Assembly (NCBI RefSeq): GCF_002443255.2
Contig: NW_019211458.1
Location: forward strand, 11,554,402-11,618,401
Length of the DNA: 64,000 nt
Direction of reading: 5' to 3'
Origin: Varroa destructor
Taxonomy: Eukaryota; Arthropoda; Arachnida; Mesostigmata; Varroidae
Below are positions 52,301-63,725 of this stretch, piece after piece. Position numbers and translations under genes: made by a program. A model generated the notes under the pieces. It searched no databases, was not told the origin of the DNA, and saw only the letters and a list, made by a program, of their open reading frames with translations. Every line of letters starts with the position of its first letter. Position 1 is the stretch's first letter.

Positions 52301-55300
52301 TATCAGCAGCAAGTACCGCGTAAGAGTAACGGGTAATCATTACGCTATTTGTCATTTTATGTTAACCGGTAGTTGATAGTTATATGATAACGCAGCGTGA
52401 GCCACAGGGCGTTTAATCAACCAGAGTGAAATTCTGGTTAAAAAAAAATAGAAGTCTTTTTCTAAAGAAACGATTTGATCAATGGTAACTAACTTGATTT
52501 CTAATAAAATGACAAGTTTGTACTGGAAGACACATGCACAGCTGGTCACTGTAACAACTCCAGCCCCAGTTATACTATTATTGTAATGGCTTTATGCGTT
52601 AGCCAGAAGCTAAGTTCATAAGCGAATCCATAGTAAGGATAGAGTTATTGTGTATGAAGTTATAGACTAGTTCGAAAGTCCTTGACCAATATTCATTAGT
52701 ACTGCCCTGTCAACCGTGTAACTATTTCCCACCTCCGAAAACTTAACAAAATCTGGATGAGTTCTAAAAGGAAACGACAGTTAGTCGGAGCATGCTTCCG
52801 CCTGTTTGTGGCGTCATCTCTTCCTGTTCTACAGGACAGCATCCGTGACCCGGGAAATAAGCTTTTTTGAAGAAAAAAAATGTAATAAAAGTAGCAGCGC
52901 ACTTTTGTAAGGACGCAACTCACAAAATAAGCAATCATACGATCAACAGCAAAAACAAAAGAAGAAACACTCTATTGCCTAGAAGAAAATGACGGTGTCG
53001 TTCTAAACTACAGGAAAGGCCGCGTACGAGCCTAGCACTAGCGTAGGAAAAGAAAGTAAAATACTGTAAATTCAACGAACCGCGACTAATGCCATTGCGC
53101 ATTATCGTTCAGCTTTAGAAAAGCGATAAATATCCTACCATTATATGCATATAGTCATGGTTGCATATATATCCGTTGAGTGTTCTTCGCGGGAACACAT
53201 AAATCGCAGTAGAAGACGGCGTCTTGTATTGGGCACCCGTATTTTGCCATTATCCAGTTGAAATACATTTGTTTACTCTAAGTAATTAAGGCTTTCGATG
53301 ATCAAAGTTTACGGCGGTAAAAATAAGCCGATTGCGTTTAACCTAACAATCTGGAAATGTTCATAATATAATACTAGAAAAGAAGGGACACGTAATGGTT
53401 TTTCGTGCAGATGACTGCGGGAAGCAGGTCGAGACTGATCGACGCGTTCTTCTAAAATCTAATTATGAAGTTGCGTGTGTATCTTTATCTATGTACATAC
53501 ATATGCACACACTATATAAATGTAATATTTCTGGACAGATTACCTAAATAGCAAAGTTTGAAGTTGAACTAAATAAACTTATTAATATTTGTGTTCACAC
53601 TGCGGGGTATCAAAATTTCAGCTTAAAATTGCCACTTGTTGTAGTAGTTCATGGGGTTGACTATAATGTCGGAGGAAAAAAGTCGTTGTATCGGCTCATG
53701 ATTTTCGCTGCGCTACACGTATTGGCTTCATATAGTTGTTATGGCTACGGCTTTGTTTACGATACGCCTATTATTTTTTGATCAGTGTCACCATGAGCAG
53801 GTGGGGTAGCTCCAATGCGGATAAGTGTAGCCTGGGGTAACCTTTTATGGCCGTCTATCTGTCTTGGCGCAATCAGCACCGAAACAATCCATTAAACAGA
53901 CATTCAAAATTTCAATGTGTCATATAGGTTCGAAGTAGAATTTAAGATGTATACACACATTTACATGCATGCCTGTTACACGATCTCGGCAACTGGACTC
54001 CGCTTATCGTGAAACAGTCGTTATTACCTCTATCTGAATCGTACTTGGTTAATGCTGCATCGCTGAGTGGCATTTACCTTTCGTTCAATGACTATCATGG
54101 CTTATGTTCTTTACTCTAGTTATTTATTTATCATTCTTGCTTGATAATACTTATTAAGAAGATCTAAACCGGACTGCCGACTGAACAAAGGGTTTGTCCA
54201 GTTGATCGGCTCTGAGTTCATGGATGCCTCGTTCTTACAAATCTATTTCTGTTGTTTTAGGGAGCGATTTTTCCTTTGTTTCTGAAAAAAAAATAACTCA
54301 CTGTGGAAGTTTCAAAAAATATACGTCCTACTTGTTGTAACGGCCCTTTTGTCGTAAGTCGGTGTTCACATCACAGGTTAAAACCGTAAAGATACACAAC
54401 GAAAGAGCTTGATGTAGTACTACGCAGCGTAATAATCTCCACCTAAAAGCTGGCCAAAAATAAATGTTGAATAAATGATTCCTATTTTACAGAATGAACA
54501 AGTAGTAGCCTACGTATAAAGCGAAACGCTTAGTAAATTTGTTAATGTTTATTCGTAAAGATATCACAGAAAACCAATTAGAAAAAGACGTCGGTGTCAG
54601 CATATGCTGGAAGAACAAATGAGCAGCCATACAATTCCCCCTGGTAACACTACTACTGGCATACTAAAGCGGAAATATTTTTAAATGAAATGAAAAAATA
54701 TAGTAGATTGTTTTGTATCACTGCATTCTAATTCATTTAGTCACATGCCTAGTTAAACATGGCCCGTAAAAGCGTGTAAAAATTTTATCAGCTGACCAGC
54801 TAGAGATTAATGTAATTACGGCTTATCACCAGCGGGCTATCAAGGTAGATACGGCTAGAGTTATTATTAGTTGAAATTTCGATTAGTTATCAGTGCGCTG
54901 TGGCAACGACATGACATGGGCGGCAAGGTGGCAATATTTCTAAAACTATAGCGAATACACATTTAAAAGGGGCGTAGCATGTGTCGATTTATATAGGCTT
55001 ACCGTTATATGCCGGCCCACAGAAAAAGCATCAGCGCTTATCAGCCCGCTTAGATTGTACGATTGTACTTGCTATATGTGAGAATATAAGGATACTTACT
55101 TATGACAAGAGTCTGCTAGCTGCTCAACAATTTTAAGGCCAATGAGGTATCTAACCTATGACAGGACAACGATATCTCTGCTGCGATACCACACAACGAT
55201 TATCTGTTTATAACTACCTACGCAACAGTTATTATCATGGCAAATTGTTATTCAGAAAACAACAAAAAAAAACATTTAGACGTTTTTTCCATAGGCAAGT

Positions 55301-55577
55301 CAACTTAATACTACAGAAAAGAATTAATTGATTGCGGACAGTGAATAACTTATAGGAAAAGCGAGATAGAGTTTGGCAACAAAGTTTTGAATATATCCGG
55401 CCGCAAATAGATGAAAAGGACCATGATCACATATGCATAATAATAGCATTATGTTCGTTGTGTTAAAGGTCGATTTTTTAGACTCATTAGATTTTGTCTT
55501 TGGCCTATCATAAACCGCTGCTAAAATTTAATTATTCCTTAATAACTGGTCGATTGTTCTGCTTGCTCAATTTTCAG

Positions 55578-55791
55578 CGAAATGGTCACCTGATGGAGGA
55601 TATTGTGTCACCCCTTAGCACGCTAAGGGGCATCACCCAGCACCACATCGGGCAGGGCCTTGCTAGCCATCAAGGGCACCCAGGCCATCCGAGACAAACG
55701 ACACAGCTACTAATGAATCAGTCTGCCAGGCCGCCCCTTTCTGGTCTGGGCAGTCTTCAACCCGATTATATAAACAGCTCTAACCAGCCAG
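55578..55791 (+). CDS. Epac: Epac exon: end of CNB-A and start of linker
   Basis: 71 codons plus one base, entering in phase 0 and leaving in phase 1; acceptor TTTTCAG, donor GTAGGT. After the LWE that ends the previous exon it reads RNGHLMEDIVSPLSTL, matching the EPAC2 hinge KYRQYMAGLLAPP in register (Met and Pro in the same places). This supports direct splicing across the 43-kb intron. The remainder is a low-complexity linker rich in His, Gln, Gly, Pro and Ser (TQHHIGQGLASHQGHPGHP, then QSARPPLSGLGSLQPDY) with no counterpart in vertebrate EPAC2. Probably disordered. Confidence 0.88.
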
Positions 55792-57576
55792 GTAGGTTCT
55801 TTATCTACAATACTGCACCCATAGCACGTTCGAATTAAAGAAAAAAAAATATATATATACACCGGAGATCGGCAAATTCGATCGCTGCGGTACCAAGATG
55901 CATGGAAGGCTGCTGTACTGGAGAACTATTCCTTACGATAGACAACTATGCCACCTTTTTATTGATCGAATAGATTTCAATAAACGCAATCAATGGAGTT
56001 ACTAAAATCGCCGGTGGTTTGTGCCCGCATAAATTATATTTACGCGGGCGTTACATTAGTATATATATTATGTTATTATTGTGTATACATAATATTATTA
56101 TTATTATATTTTACGAAGTTTTAATGAAGCGTTATTATTAGTCTCATTAGAAGTTTCCGCACGTTTGTCGTACTTGCCATAAAAGGGGAAAGCAATCGGA
56201 GGAAACCTAGTATAGGAAATTATAGTTGGTTAGCCTTGAAATTTTCTTGTAATGCTGATTTCAGCTCAAGTCCAAATCAGAAACGGTCGCGTGTAAGAGA
56301 TTACATTAGCTACATATAGATTTCTCTGACTCTTAAGCCAAGAGGCTGACGAAATCGAGGAGTTGTCGCTTCAACTTTCGTTAACGTAAATGCTATAAAA
56401 GAATTCTGTGAAAGTGAATTTAGATTTTTCATACGGACAAATCAATAAGATATTATTCCTATTGCACATGTCACGCAGTAAGAGTTTTCCGTGCTTAAAA
56501 TTTAAAAATTCGTAGTCATGTTGGCCTAAGATTAGCTCAGCCGTTTTGAACACCTTGCGGGATTGCGTACTCTAGTCCACTTTCTCCGTTTTTTATATTT
56601 ATTCATTAAGTCCAAATTACCTTAAGGCATTTCACTTTCACCGTAATAAAATAGCAGTAAACTATACTTTGTTTATTGTTGTGTTTCGCTCTATTTAGGC
56701 ACTGATTTCAAATAGTTCTAATCATGTCCTTACTTGATATCGACCTTCATTTTATTCCTATCGACTATCGACGATAGACGAAGAACTATCGACGTTATAT
56801 CAATAACCGTCAAACCCATAGTCTAAACATATGGGCATTCACTGGTTCATCCACCGGACGCGTTACAAGTTCTAGGTAAATTCTATCTACATGCAAAACA
56901 AATACTACAGAGATACATAGATATTATGCAAACAACAGTTTACTGCCACTTGCGTTTACAGCTTTTAGGAACCATGTTCTACGCTAATCCTGCCTTAGAC
57001 TGGGTTTACCTCCATTCCTATGCATACTCGCATTAAGTCGCATTAGAGTAAGATCCACTAGAGCTATAATACCTAAAAAGTACCAGGGGCACTTTATAAA
57101 AGCGCTAGTTTCGAACCGCGTCTAGAGACAACCAAGTCTGTCTACAATAGCTTAAAACGGGTAGGCAGATGTTTGACAAAACAAAGATAGTGGCAGAAGG
57201 TGCTTAGCAATATGGACACCATATAGAAGAAGGATCCCACAGGTCAACGGTTTTGGGAGGAACACACGTACTGTGGGTAAGAATTTTAGCTATAAACCAC
57301 AAAACCATAGTCTGAGCACGTCCTTAGATTTGGTTTTTTCTAATGGTGGATTATAATACGGCTATGAAGTACTGCTACCTAAAATATCTAAGGTCGCTGA
57401 TCATTTCTGAAAGCTTCAGGTAGAACTAATTATTGTGAAAACAAACAGTGGTTCTTCAACTGCTCGCTATTTCTATCTCAAACAGAGCTACGTATGATCT
57501 GTTAGATTTATTTATTAGATTATCTGTTATTTTTTACCAACGCTTTTCTCCTATATGTTACTCGTGCATTTTACAG
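55792..57576. other. Epac intron 4
   Basis: This intron of 1,785 bases has donor GTAGGT and acceptor ATTTTACAG. It is AT-rich (a TTATTATTATT run near 56090) with a small cluster of CTATCGAC repeats near 56762-56795. No gene seen. Confidence 0.75.
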
Positions 57577-57974
57577 AGCCCTTTCGTCGCGCGTCGACGA
57601 ATTCGGTTCGGCTTCCGGGCGAACAGTTTCAATTAAACAGCAATGTCGGCGCGCAACAGCCGACTTTAGGTCAACAACAGGCGCAGGACACGGGATCTGG
57701 AGAACTTCAGCAGGCTAACCCACAACACTCCCAGGTGGTGACAAGTGGCAGCACCCCCGCAGCGACATCTTTCTACCATCCCAACGGAAAGGGCCCGCCA
57801 CAACAAAGCCAGCAACAACAACAACAACAACAACAACTTCAACCCGTGGCACGACAGCAGCAGGAGCGACAAACACAACAACTAAATAATGCTCAGCAAA
57901 TAATGCAACAACACCTGCAGCAATCTCAGCAGCTTCAGTCTCAACAAATTCAGCAGACACCGCAACAGCAACAC
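57577..57974 (+). CDS. Epac: Epac exon: glutamine-rich linker
   Basis: The exon's first two bases complete a Glu codon (G from the previous exon plus AG); 132 codons follow, ending in phase 0 with donor GTACGT. It opens PFRRASTNSVRLPGEQF and soon becomes Gln-rich. There are many QQ pairs and a run of nine Gln coded by one CAG and eight CAA, then QQIMQQHLQQSQQLQSQQ near the end. It lies between CNB-A and DEP, where vertebrate EPAC2 has only a few dozen residues. Such segments are usually disordered or coiled-coil forming and vary in length between arthropods. RRAS is a basophilic-kinase-like site (inference). The exon is certain from phase and position, less so from homology. Confidence 0.85.
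57813..57836 (+). repeat. coding (CAA)8 microsatellite
   Basis: Eight CAA codons after one CAG within the Gln-rich exon. Repeat-length variation here changes the protein by whole residues. Confidence 0.92.
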
Positions 57975-58079
57975 GTACGTAATCGTGGGGTACCGCACCT
58001 TATTGTTCAATAGAAACCCCACACTAGCTTTAAGCATTATGCACATCAACTTTGTATCGTCTGTACCCGTTAAAACTTA

Positions 58080-58097
58080 CCCCCCCCCCCCCCCCCC
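58080..58097 (+). repeat. poly-C tract (18 C) in short intron 5
   Basis: Eighteen C in the 198-base intron between the Gln-rich exon and the DEP exon, ending 75 bases before the acceptor. It may act as a poly-C-binding-protein site; homopolymer length is error-prone in sequencing. Confidence 0.9.
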
Positions 58098-58172
58098 AAC
58101 CCGCAATTGGGCTTGACGAAGGAACAACGTTTTCCTTGTCCTTCTGTTTTCGTCTGCACGTGAAACGTTCAG

Positions 58173-58319
58173 CCGGTTATTGTTACACGAGCCTCGTGGG
58201 TGCTTCGAACTGTACTACTGTTCCAGGCGCCACAATTATTAAGGGATTGTCGAGTGAATCAGAATCGAGCGTTCCGAAGGTGTATGGTCGGCACCGAAAT
58301 GGTCGACTGGCTATTGCAC
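58173..58319 (+). CDS. Epac: Epac exon: DEP domain, first part
   Basis: 49 codons, phase 0 at both ends; acceptor ACGTTCAG preceded by a pyrimidine-rich stretch, donor GTAAGC. The peptide runs PVIVTRASWVLRTVLLFQAP, QLLRDCRVN, then FRRCMVGTEMVDWLLH. It aligns with EPAC2 [20 protein letters not shown] and the TYRQCCVGTELVDWM core of DEP. The normally invariant RDRKYHL segment is changed to RDCRVNQNR with one extra residue, a marked local divergence. DEP targets Epac to membranes. Frames open in the other phases here are shadows. Confidence 0.93.
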
Positions 58320-58473
58320 GTAAGCTATTGCAATCACACGAGTCAAATATAATTAGTATGAAAAACTATAGCTACCTAATCGATTATAGTAATAGATTAT
58401 ACCTACTTGTAATTATCACAGCTCATTTATTAGGTAAATGTAGTTGCAATTTTGCTAAGAGCTACGATTTCAG

Positions 58474-58561
58474 ATGGGATCTACACATGTGCGACTCTCA
58501 TCACGAGCTCAGGCTGCAGGAATGTGGCAGGTTCTTCTAGAAGAAGGATGCATCAACCATG
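58474..58561 (+). CDS. Epac: Epac exon: DEP domain, second part
   Basis: 29 codons plus one base, phase 0 in, phase 1 out; acceptor GATTTCAG, donor GTGAGA. The peptide MGSTHVRLSSRAQAAGMWQV continues LLEEGCINH. It aligns with the EPAC2 [23 protein letters not shown] block that ends DEP. It is separated from the previous exon by only 154 bases. The final G joins TG of the next exon to make Val, as in the family (NHV). Too short to stand out as a long open frame and found by following the domain. Confidence 0.94.
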
Positions 58562-61467
58562 GTGAGAACCGTGCGTGAAGACTATTATATTCATATTATC
58601 TGTCTATAAACCTTTGCGGATTATTGTAAGTATACAACCAATTCATATTGCCTTACACTATGTCACGTGACATCGTACGCTTCGTATCACTGCGGAGGCG
58701 ATTTGTGCTACAAACCCAATTCTTTATGAAACAAAAAAAGGATAAATGCATATACAACTCCACAAAGCATAACGGACGCATGTATTGTATCGGCAGTACC
58801 TTCGCGTAGAAGCAGGAAGTTACTGGGCACTGCCGTGCGGTTCGCAAACAATGGACGCCCACCGAATCTGCGAACCTTTTCATATTCGTAAAATAAGGCC
58901 AAGAAAAAGATAAAACCAAGTCAAGTTATATATAAGTTAGATAAGCAAGTATAAGCTAGCCAGAGATAAGCGCGCGCAATTCTGTGGCAACTGTAGTAGT
59001 CATGCATTTGGGCAGTAAACGCGGTCCAGCTGTTGGAGATGCAGCAGTCCCGTTGTAAGGTTGAATGCAACGCGAAATTGTTGCAGATTTCTATGAATAT
59101 TCCACAACATGTCGCCGGCCACGTCGACTTCAACAGAACGAAACAGGTTCAACGTGACTTTCTTCTTGATCCTCAAACAGAGGTTGGCGCCCTTTAAAAG
59201 GCGGTTTCAGAAAACTACATTACGAAAATAGGACAGCACCGTACCTAGCATAGTTGACAGTGTGAGAACGAAGCCAAAGGATATCAGATATACCTACATA
59301 AATAGTAACTAGCTTATACAACAGGCTACATCACTACCCTCAGCATCAAATGTACATATATGTATAGGCTATTGCTATCAATGACTGCAATCGGCATGTA
59401 GCATTCTCTTGTGTTATAATTGCGCGGTTCATGAAACTTTAACCAGCCATAATTGACGATTCCGATCATCAACAGGCAGAAAGTATTAGATGACGGACGA
59501 ATGAACATGCCCACGTTCTCCCTAAAACTAATCAAGCACACAATGTTTTGTCGTTAGTACGGTTCTTCAAAAGAAAGAAGCTTGAAGACAAAATCAAGTC
59601 GCATTATCTAGTTCCGCAATCTCTGAACATGCTAATTTCGGCCGCGATTATGCTAGAAACGGCAATGCCGGTGAGTCAGCTTCGCTTGCCATTCTCCAAT
59701 GAAGCTTCTGCTGTACAGCCCGTCCGGCTAGCTATGCGACATGCTGTTAGTAGCTACGCAACTTTACGTGGGAAAAGGTCGCATATCTCCGCTCTTTTGG
59801 AGCGTGCTTCATTGGGCATGTCGAACTGGGCATCTAGTGTGGCGCCGGTCACACGCTTACTAGGCCGGACTGGGAGTGGGCGTAAGCGACGAGCTTACCG
59901 AACAGCTAAGCGAAGTTTATAAGCACGCCGTCCGAACACCGACATATGTGCGACCAGGTTCGTTTATTATTGCTGTTACGAAGGTTGTAAAAAAAGGCAC
60001 TGGATGTGTAGGCAGTTAGACGTGACGCGCACGGCCTCTTCTCTAAACAGGCAAACGATTCGAAGGCTAAGCTCCGATATCGTCTTCAAATGAAGGGGGT
60101 GGATACAAGCTGGGGAATACAGGTATCGAACGCTTTTTTCATTCTGAGAATTTTGTGTACAGTGAAAACTGACCCGTATCACAAAAACTACCCAGGTCTA
60201 TTGATATTTTATTAGTTATAAACCAATTTTTACAAAAGCATTAAAGCATTCTTCGTATTTTACGACTTAGCTCAAAAATTCTATGTCCTCTCCGTTTTTG
60301 AACAATTACGTAAACAAGACAATTATCTTAAGGCTCCAAGAGATATATTCAGTGGCAGTTTACTAGACATTAAAACCCTATTAGCCAAATTCGCTATAGC
60401 GTGAGCCACGTGGTTAGATTCCCCAGTCCCCAGGCGTAGAGTTGTAATATAATCTTCTGTCGTTACTCCTTAACCAAGCAATTACAAAACTAAACGAGAA
60501 CTTACGTTTTTTTGTGTCTCAAGTAAAATTTATCGCTTTGAATCACTAGCGTATTCGCTCAATGTTTAAAACGATGAGTGTTAAATTGAATGTTAAGCAC
60601 ATCCCACTAGGTTTTAATTTTCGGGCTAAGCCTTCCTGTACATCTACGTAGAAGAGACTTCGTGCTAATATATCTCAGCAAATGGCAAATCATAAAAAAC
60701 CAAGCATACAAACATATTGTTTTTCTTTTCTTTCGATATATATACCCTCCGCCCCCCCTCCAGATCCGGCATTAAGATCCTATAACCTTTCCATTACGCT
60801 AGTAGATTTCCCTGAAGAGTTACCTAACTTTTGTCTCTTCGACTTGCCATGATGTCTTTATCTTCTTGACAAGTCAATAAGACTCATTCAGCAGAAATAG
60901 CGACTGTTTCAAATAAGCCAGAGTTGGGTCGGTGTTGCCTGACCGTCCTTTGGGTTGCTTGGATCCGATCAACGAAGATGTGGCATGGCTTGTTTAATGT
61001 ACTGAGTTCCTGTCAGTCTTCGTAGTCATTGGCGTCTTATATTCCCACACACTACGCTCATGATCTATTGTTTAATTAATAGCTAAATAGAATGATCACC
61101 TTCCTGTTTCCAGAGGCTCTTACCATAACATCGAACGCCATGTACTTTATCTGCTCATATTGCTATTTAATTGTGTTTGGAGAGAACTGGTTGTCAGAAT
61201 GCGGCTTTATCTGACATGCATCCTCAAAGATCCCTGTCATGGCTAACGAAACTGAATTACAGGCAACTTAAATAGCTGTGTCTTTTTACATATGCAGTAT
61301 TAATTAAGGGCAGCACTAATGACTTGGTGCCATTGAAGTGGTAACACTTAGCCAAAACACTGCACAAGGTGTACGTTGATTTGAGCTAGAACTCAATAAA
61401 CAATCATCAGTGAGTTTCTCGCTTACGTTTGTTCGTGTGTGTCTGTTTCGCGCAACGACGTTTTTAG
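58562..61467. other. Epac intron 7
   Basis: This intron of 2,906 bases has donor GTGAGA and acceptor CGTTTTTAG. A + strand frame at 59548-59922 (124 codons, no ATG start, Arg/Ser-rich) is unlike Epac and is taken as chance. C-rich and T-rich stretches occur near 60720-60770. No gene seen. Confidence 0.7.
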
Positions 61468-61651
61468 TGACCGGAGAGCGTCAGTTCGAAGACAAGTATC
61501 TGTTCTACCGATTTCGCGAGGACGACACAACCCACCCCTGGTTACCGACCTCTGAAGAGCGCAATCAGGCGGAGTGCGAGCTCCAGGAATGCCTCGTGCT
61601 ACTGATGCAGCTCGCCCCGGACGCCAATCTGCGTATGATACTCAGAAAGCC
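61468..61651 (+). CDS. Epac: Epac exon: DEP-CNB-B linker
   Basis: Completes a Val codon, adds 60 codons and leaves in phase 2 after CC; acceptor TTTTTAG, donor GTACGT. The peptide TGERQFEDKYLFYRFREDD, then a variable WLPTSEERNQAE, then ECLVLLMQLAPDANLRMILR followed by KP, matches EPAC2 FQDKYLFYRF...LLSQMGPDAHMRMILRKP. DKYLFYRF is the last DEP strand; the LRMILRKP segment leads into CNB-B. Confidence 0.96.
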
Positions 61652-63725
61652 GTACGTATAACATTAGAGAGTACATACATATTAACCGTCAATTATCGAA
61701 CTCACCGATCATTGATCAGAATACGATGCGTACACTTATTTGATCGTGTTTATTTAGATGTAGTTTAGTTTAATGAGCGGGAACTTTTTCAGCTCTAATA
61801 AATGAATTTTGTGTTAGAACTAAATACAGCGGCGGCAGAAACTACATAGGCACTTAACTGTGCGTAGAAATGCATATATATAAAACTGTGGGTGTGCAAC
61901 GTTTCCGTAGAAACTAACGAGCGCAAAATGCTTTTGATCGCATTTTATCCTAGATGAATCAATAGACTGAGAGTTGGTTAGCGATAGTGAAAAGTAGACA
62001 GATCAAAAACTGAAATAGCAATTTTTTTATAATCAATAAGCTTCAGTTTATTTCTATGCTTACGCGAGGAGTTCAGGTGGCGCCACCTTCTGTAGCGGGC
62101 GAGCCTCCGTAATGTCCACCTGGCGAGTACGGCTGTGCTAACACGATTGCCTTTGCCACCATATCTTCCACGTCAGTTCACTTGACGGCCGCGGACGTAG
62201 ACGTCTATTAATCATATAATATACATAGTGCAAGGCGAAGCATGTATGATATAATTGCAATTAGTCTTCGAAATTGTTTCATGAAAAAATTTTAAATTTG
62301 TCATCATTCTTATCAAGTGTTGAGCAACTCTTTTCTCGGAACTAGTTTCGTTTGCTGTCGTAGTAAAATTTTCTAGTAATATTTTCCCGTAATGGTCTGC
62401 ATTTTAGTTCAGGTTGCGACCCTGCTGTAGAGATTAAGTTGAAGTTAGGTTCTATCATAGATAATAGACTCGTTTGTTGACGCGAACAAAAGGTCTACCT
62501 CAGATTCTAATTGTGAAGTTGTATGGCGAGCGCCTAGCGGCTGCTCCGAACAAATCTTGCGCGTTTCATTCATCATTTCCAGCCATCGAAGCAAAAAAGC
62601 CAATAACATTTCTGACAGGATTTCCGAGTCCAACTGAAACGCCTGTGCGTATCGCAAGAGCTGATATATGCGCGTGTAGGCACAATTGGCGCTTGACTGG
62701 AAATAGACATTCAAACTCAAGTGATTCTATCTTTTTTGAACTCTGCCGAGCGTCATCAGCTACAGCTTTAACGGTTCTGGTCGAGATGGCATGAGTGCCA
62801 GCATGCTTGAAAAGTGACGCATCCCTGACGCCAGTCCTCAGAGTTGCTATTGCTTCACAGTTTGTCAGATTTTTCAGCGTCACACATACACCCTCGGCAT
62901 ATTGCCAGCAGTCTACGTCATTTTTGAGAACAAGGTGCCACTTTATCGATAAGAGGACTCAAAGTAACCCCCAGAGCAGTATGAAATTACTTCACTCTAA
63001 CCGACAAGTAGAAATAAATTTGGACACGTAAATTGAACTCTGTCTTATAGGCATGGACACCTCTTGCAACGTCAAACTAATATAACCATAAACCTCTAAA
63101 AGCGGATTGTAGCCACAGTCGTAACTCTTTGTGCTATATCATAAATAGAACTAGACAATAAAATTCAATATTACGCTTAGGCGTGAGTTTAGAAGAGGTA
63201 TTGACGAAAGGTTGAATCAAACGGATCAGACCCTTCATGTCTGTAGGCTGACTCGTTTGCCGTTCGGTGAAATCGATGTCGCCGAAAAAATCCTGAATCC
63301 AACATTTATCATATCAGGATATAAAATAATGCCCGTCACCCATAAAAACTGAGGAAAGTTCGTGTGTGACCGACTTTGCCTCTCGATATTATATTCAGCT
63401 AAGTACGGTAACGACGACTTGGCCACGTCACGATTCGGAGAAAGAACAGCAACTGCAACGTAGTCTTACTCTTAGACAATACACAATATAGAGTCGAAGC
63501 AGTAAACTGAAAATGGAAATAATATATTGATAGCTTAAGAAGATAGGCCCTCTTTTACGGCGGACAAGGTCTTTCCAACTGGAGTTCTATTTGGTACAAT
63601 TAAAGTATCAAGTTTTCCCTGGTCGATCCTCGACGTGGGGTGCTTTTCGCCTCTGGAGTCGTGACGTTCGGTTGGGTAAGTTACTTGTCTGTTGCATCTG
63701 AATGTTGCTTTTTGTCCTGTTACAG
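61652..63725. other. Epac intron 8
   Basis: This intron of 2,074 bases has donor GTACGT and acceptor CCTGTTACAG. The part around 62.45-63.03 kb is unusually free of stops on both strands (listed separately); the rest is AT-rich without recognisable features. Confidence 0.7.
62445..63031. other. doubly open segment in intron 8, unidentified
   Basis: On the + strand one frame runs from 62474 to 63031 with a single TGA (62792-62794). On the minus strand frames of 105 and 91 codons overlap the same bases. The minus frame at 62445-62720 reads plausibly as protein (YQLLRYAQAFQLDSEILSEM, then LLAFLLRWLEMMNETRKI) and follows a TTTCCAG acceptor-like site. No family recognised. Could be a relic insertion or a local lack of stops from base composition. 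Confidence 0.2.

Larger units (their letters stand above)
33765..55577. other. Epac intron 3, last part
   Basis: Acceptor CTCAATTTTCAG at the 3' end. No gene with known homologues was seen. Unassigned coding-like stretches at 39588-40172 (minus), 46957-47215 (+) and 48130-48650 (+) are listed separately. Microsatellites are at 35539, 46373 and 49336. From about 50.5 to 55.5 kb I see only AT-rich DNA with short frames. Confidence 0.6.

Noticed and set aside
57666..57960. Minus-strand Leu/Val-rich frames opposite exon 5
   Set aside because: They are antisense shadows of the CAA/CAG-rich exon, which reads as poly-Leu or poly-Val on the other strand.
58052..58540. 162-codon + strand frame over the DEP region
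   Set aside because: It runs through the poly-C tract and reads the DEP exon in the wrong frame; the frame giving the DEP sequence is phase-consistent with both neighbouring exons.
59548..59922. 124-codon frame in intron 7 as an extra Epac exon
   Set aside because: The NH-Val codon split between 58561 and 61468 joins DEP directly to the next exon; inserting this frame is unnecessary and it has no Epac similarity or ATG start.
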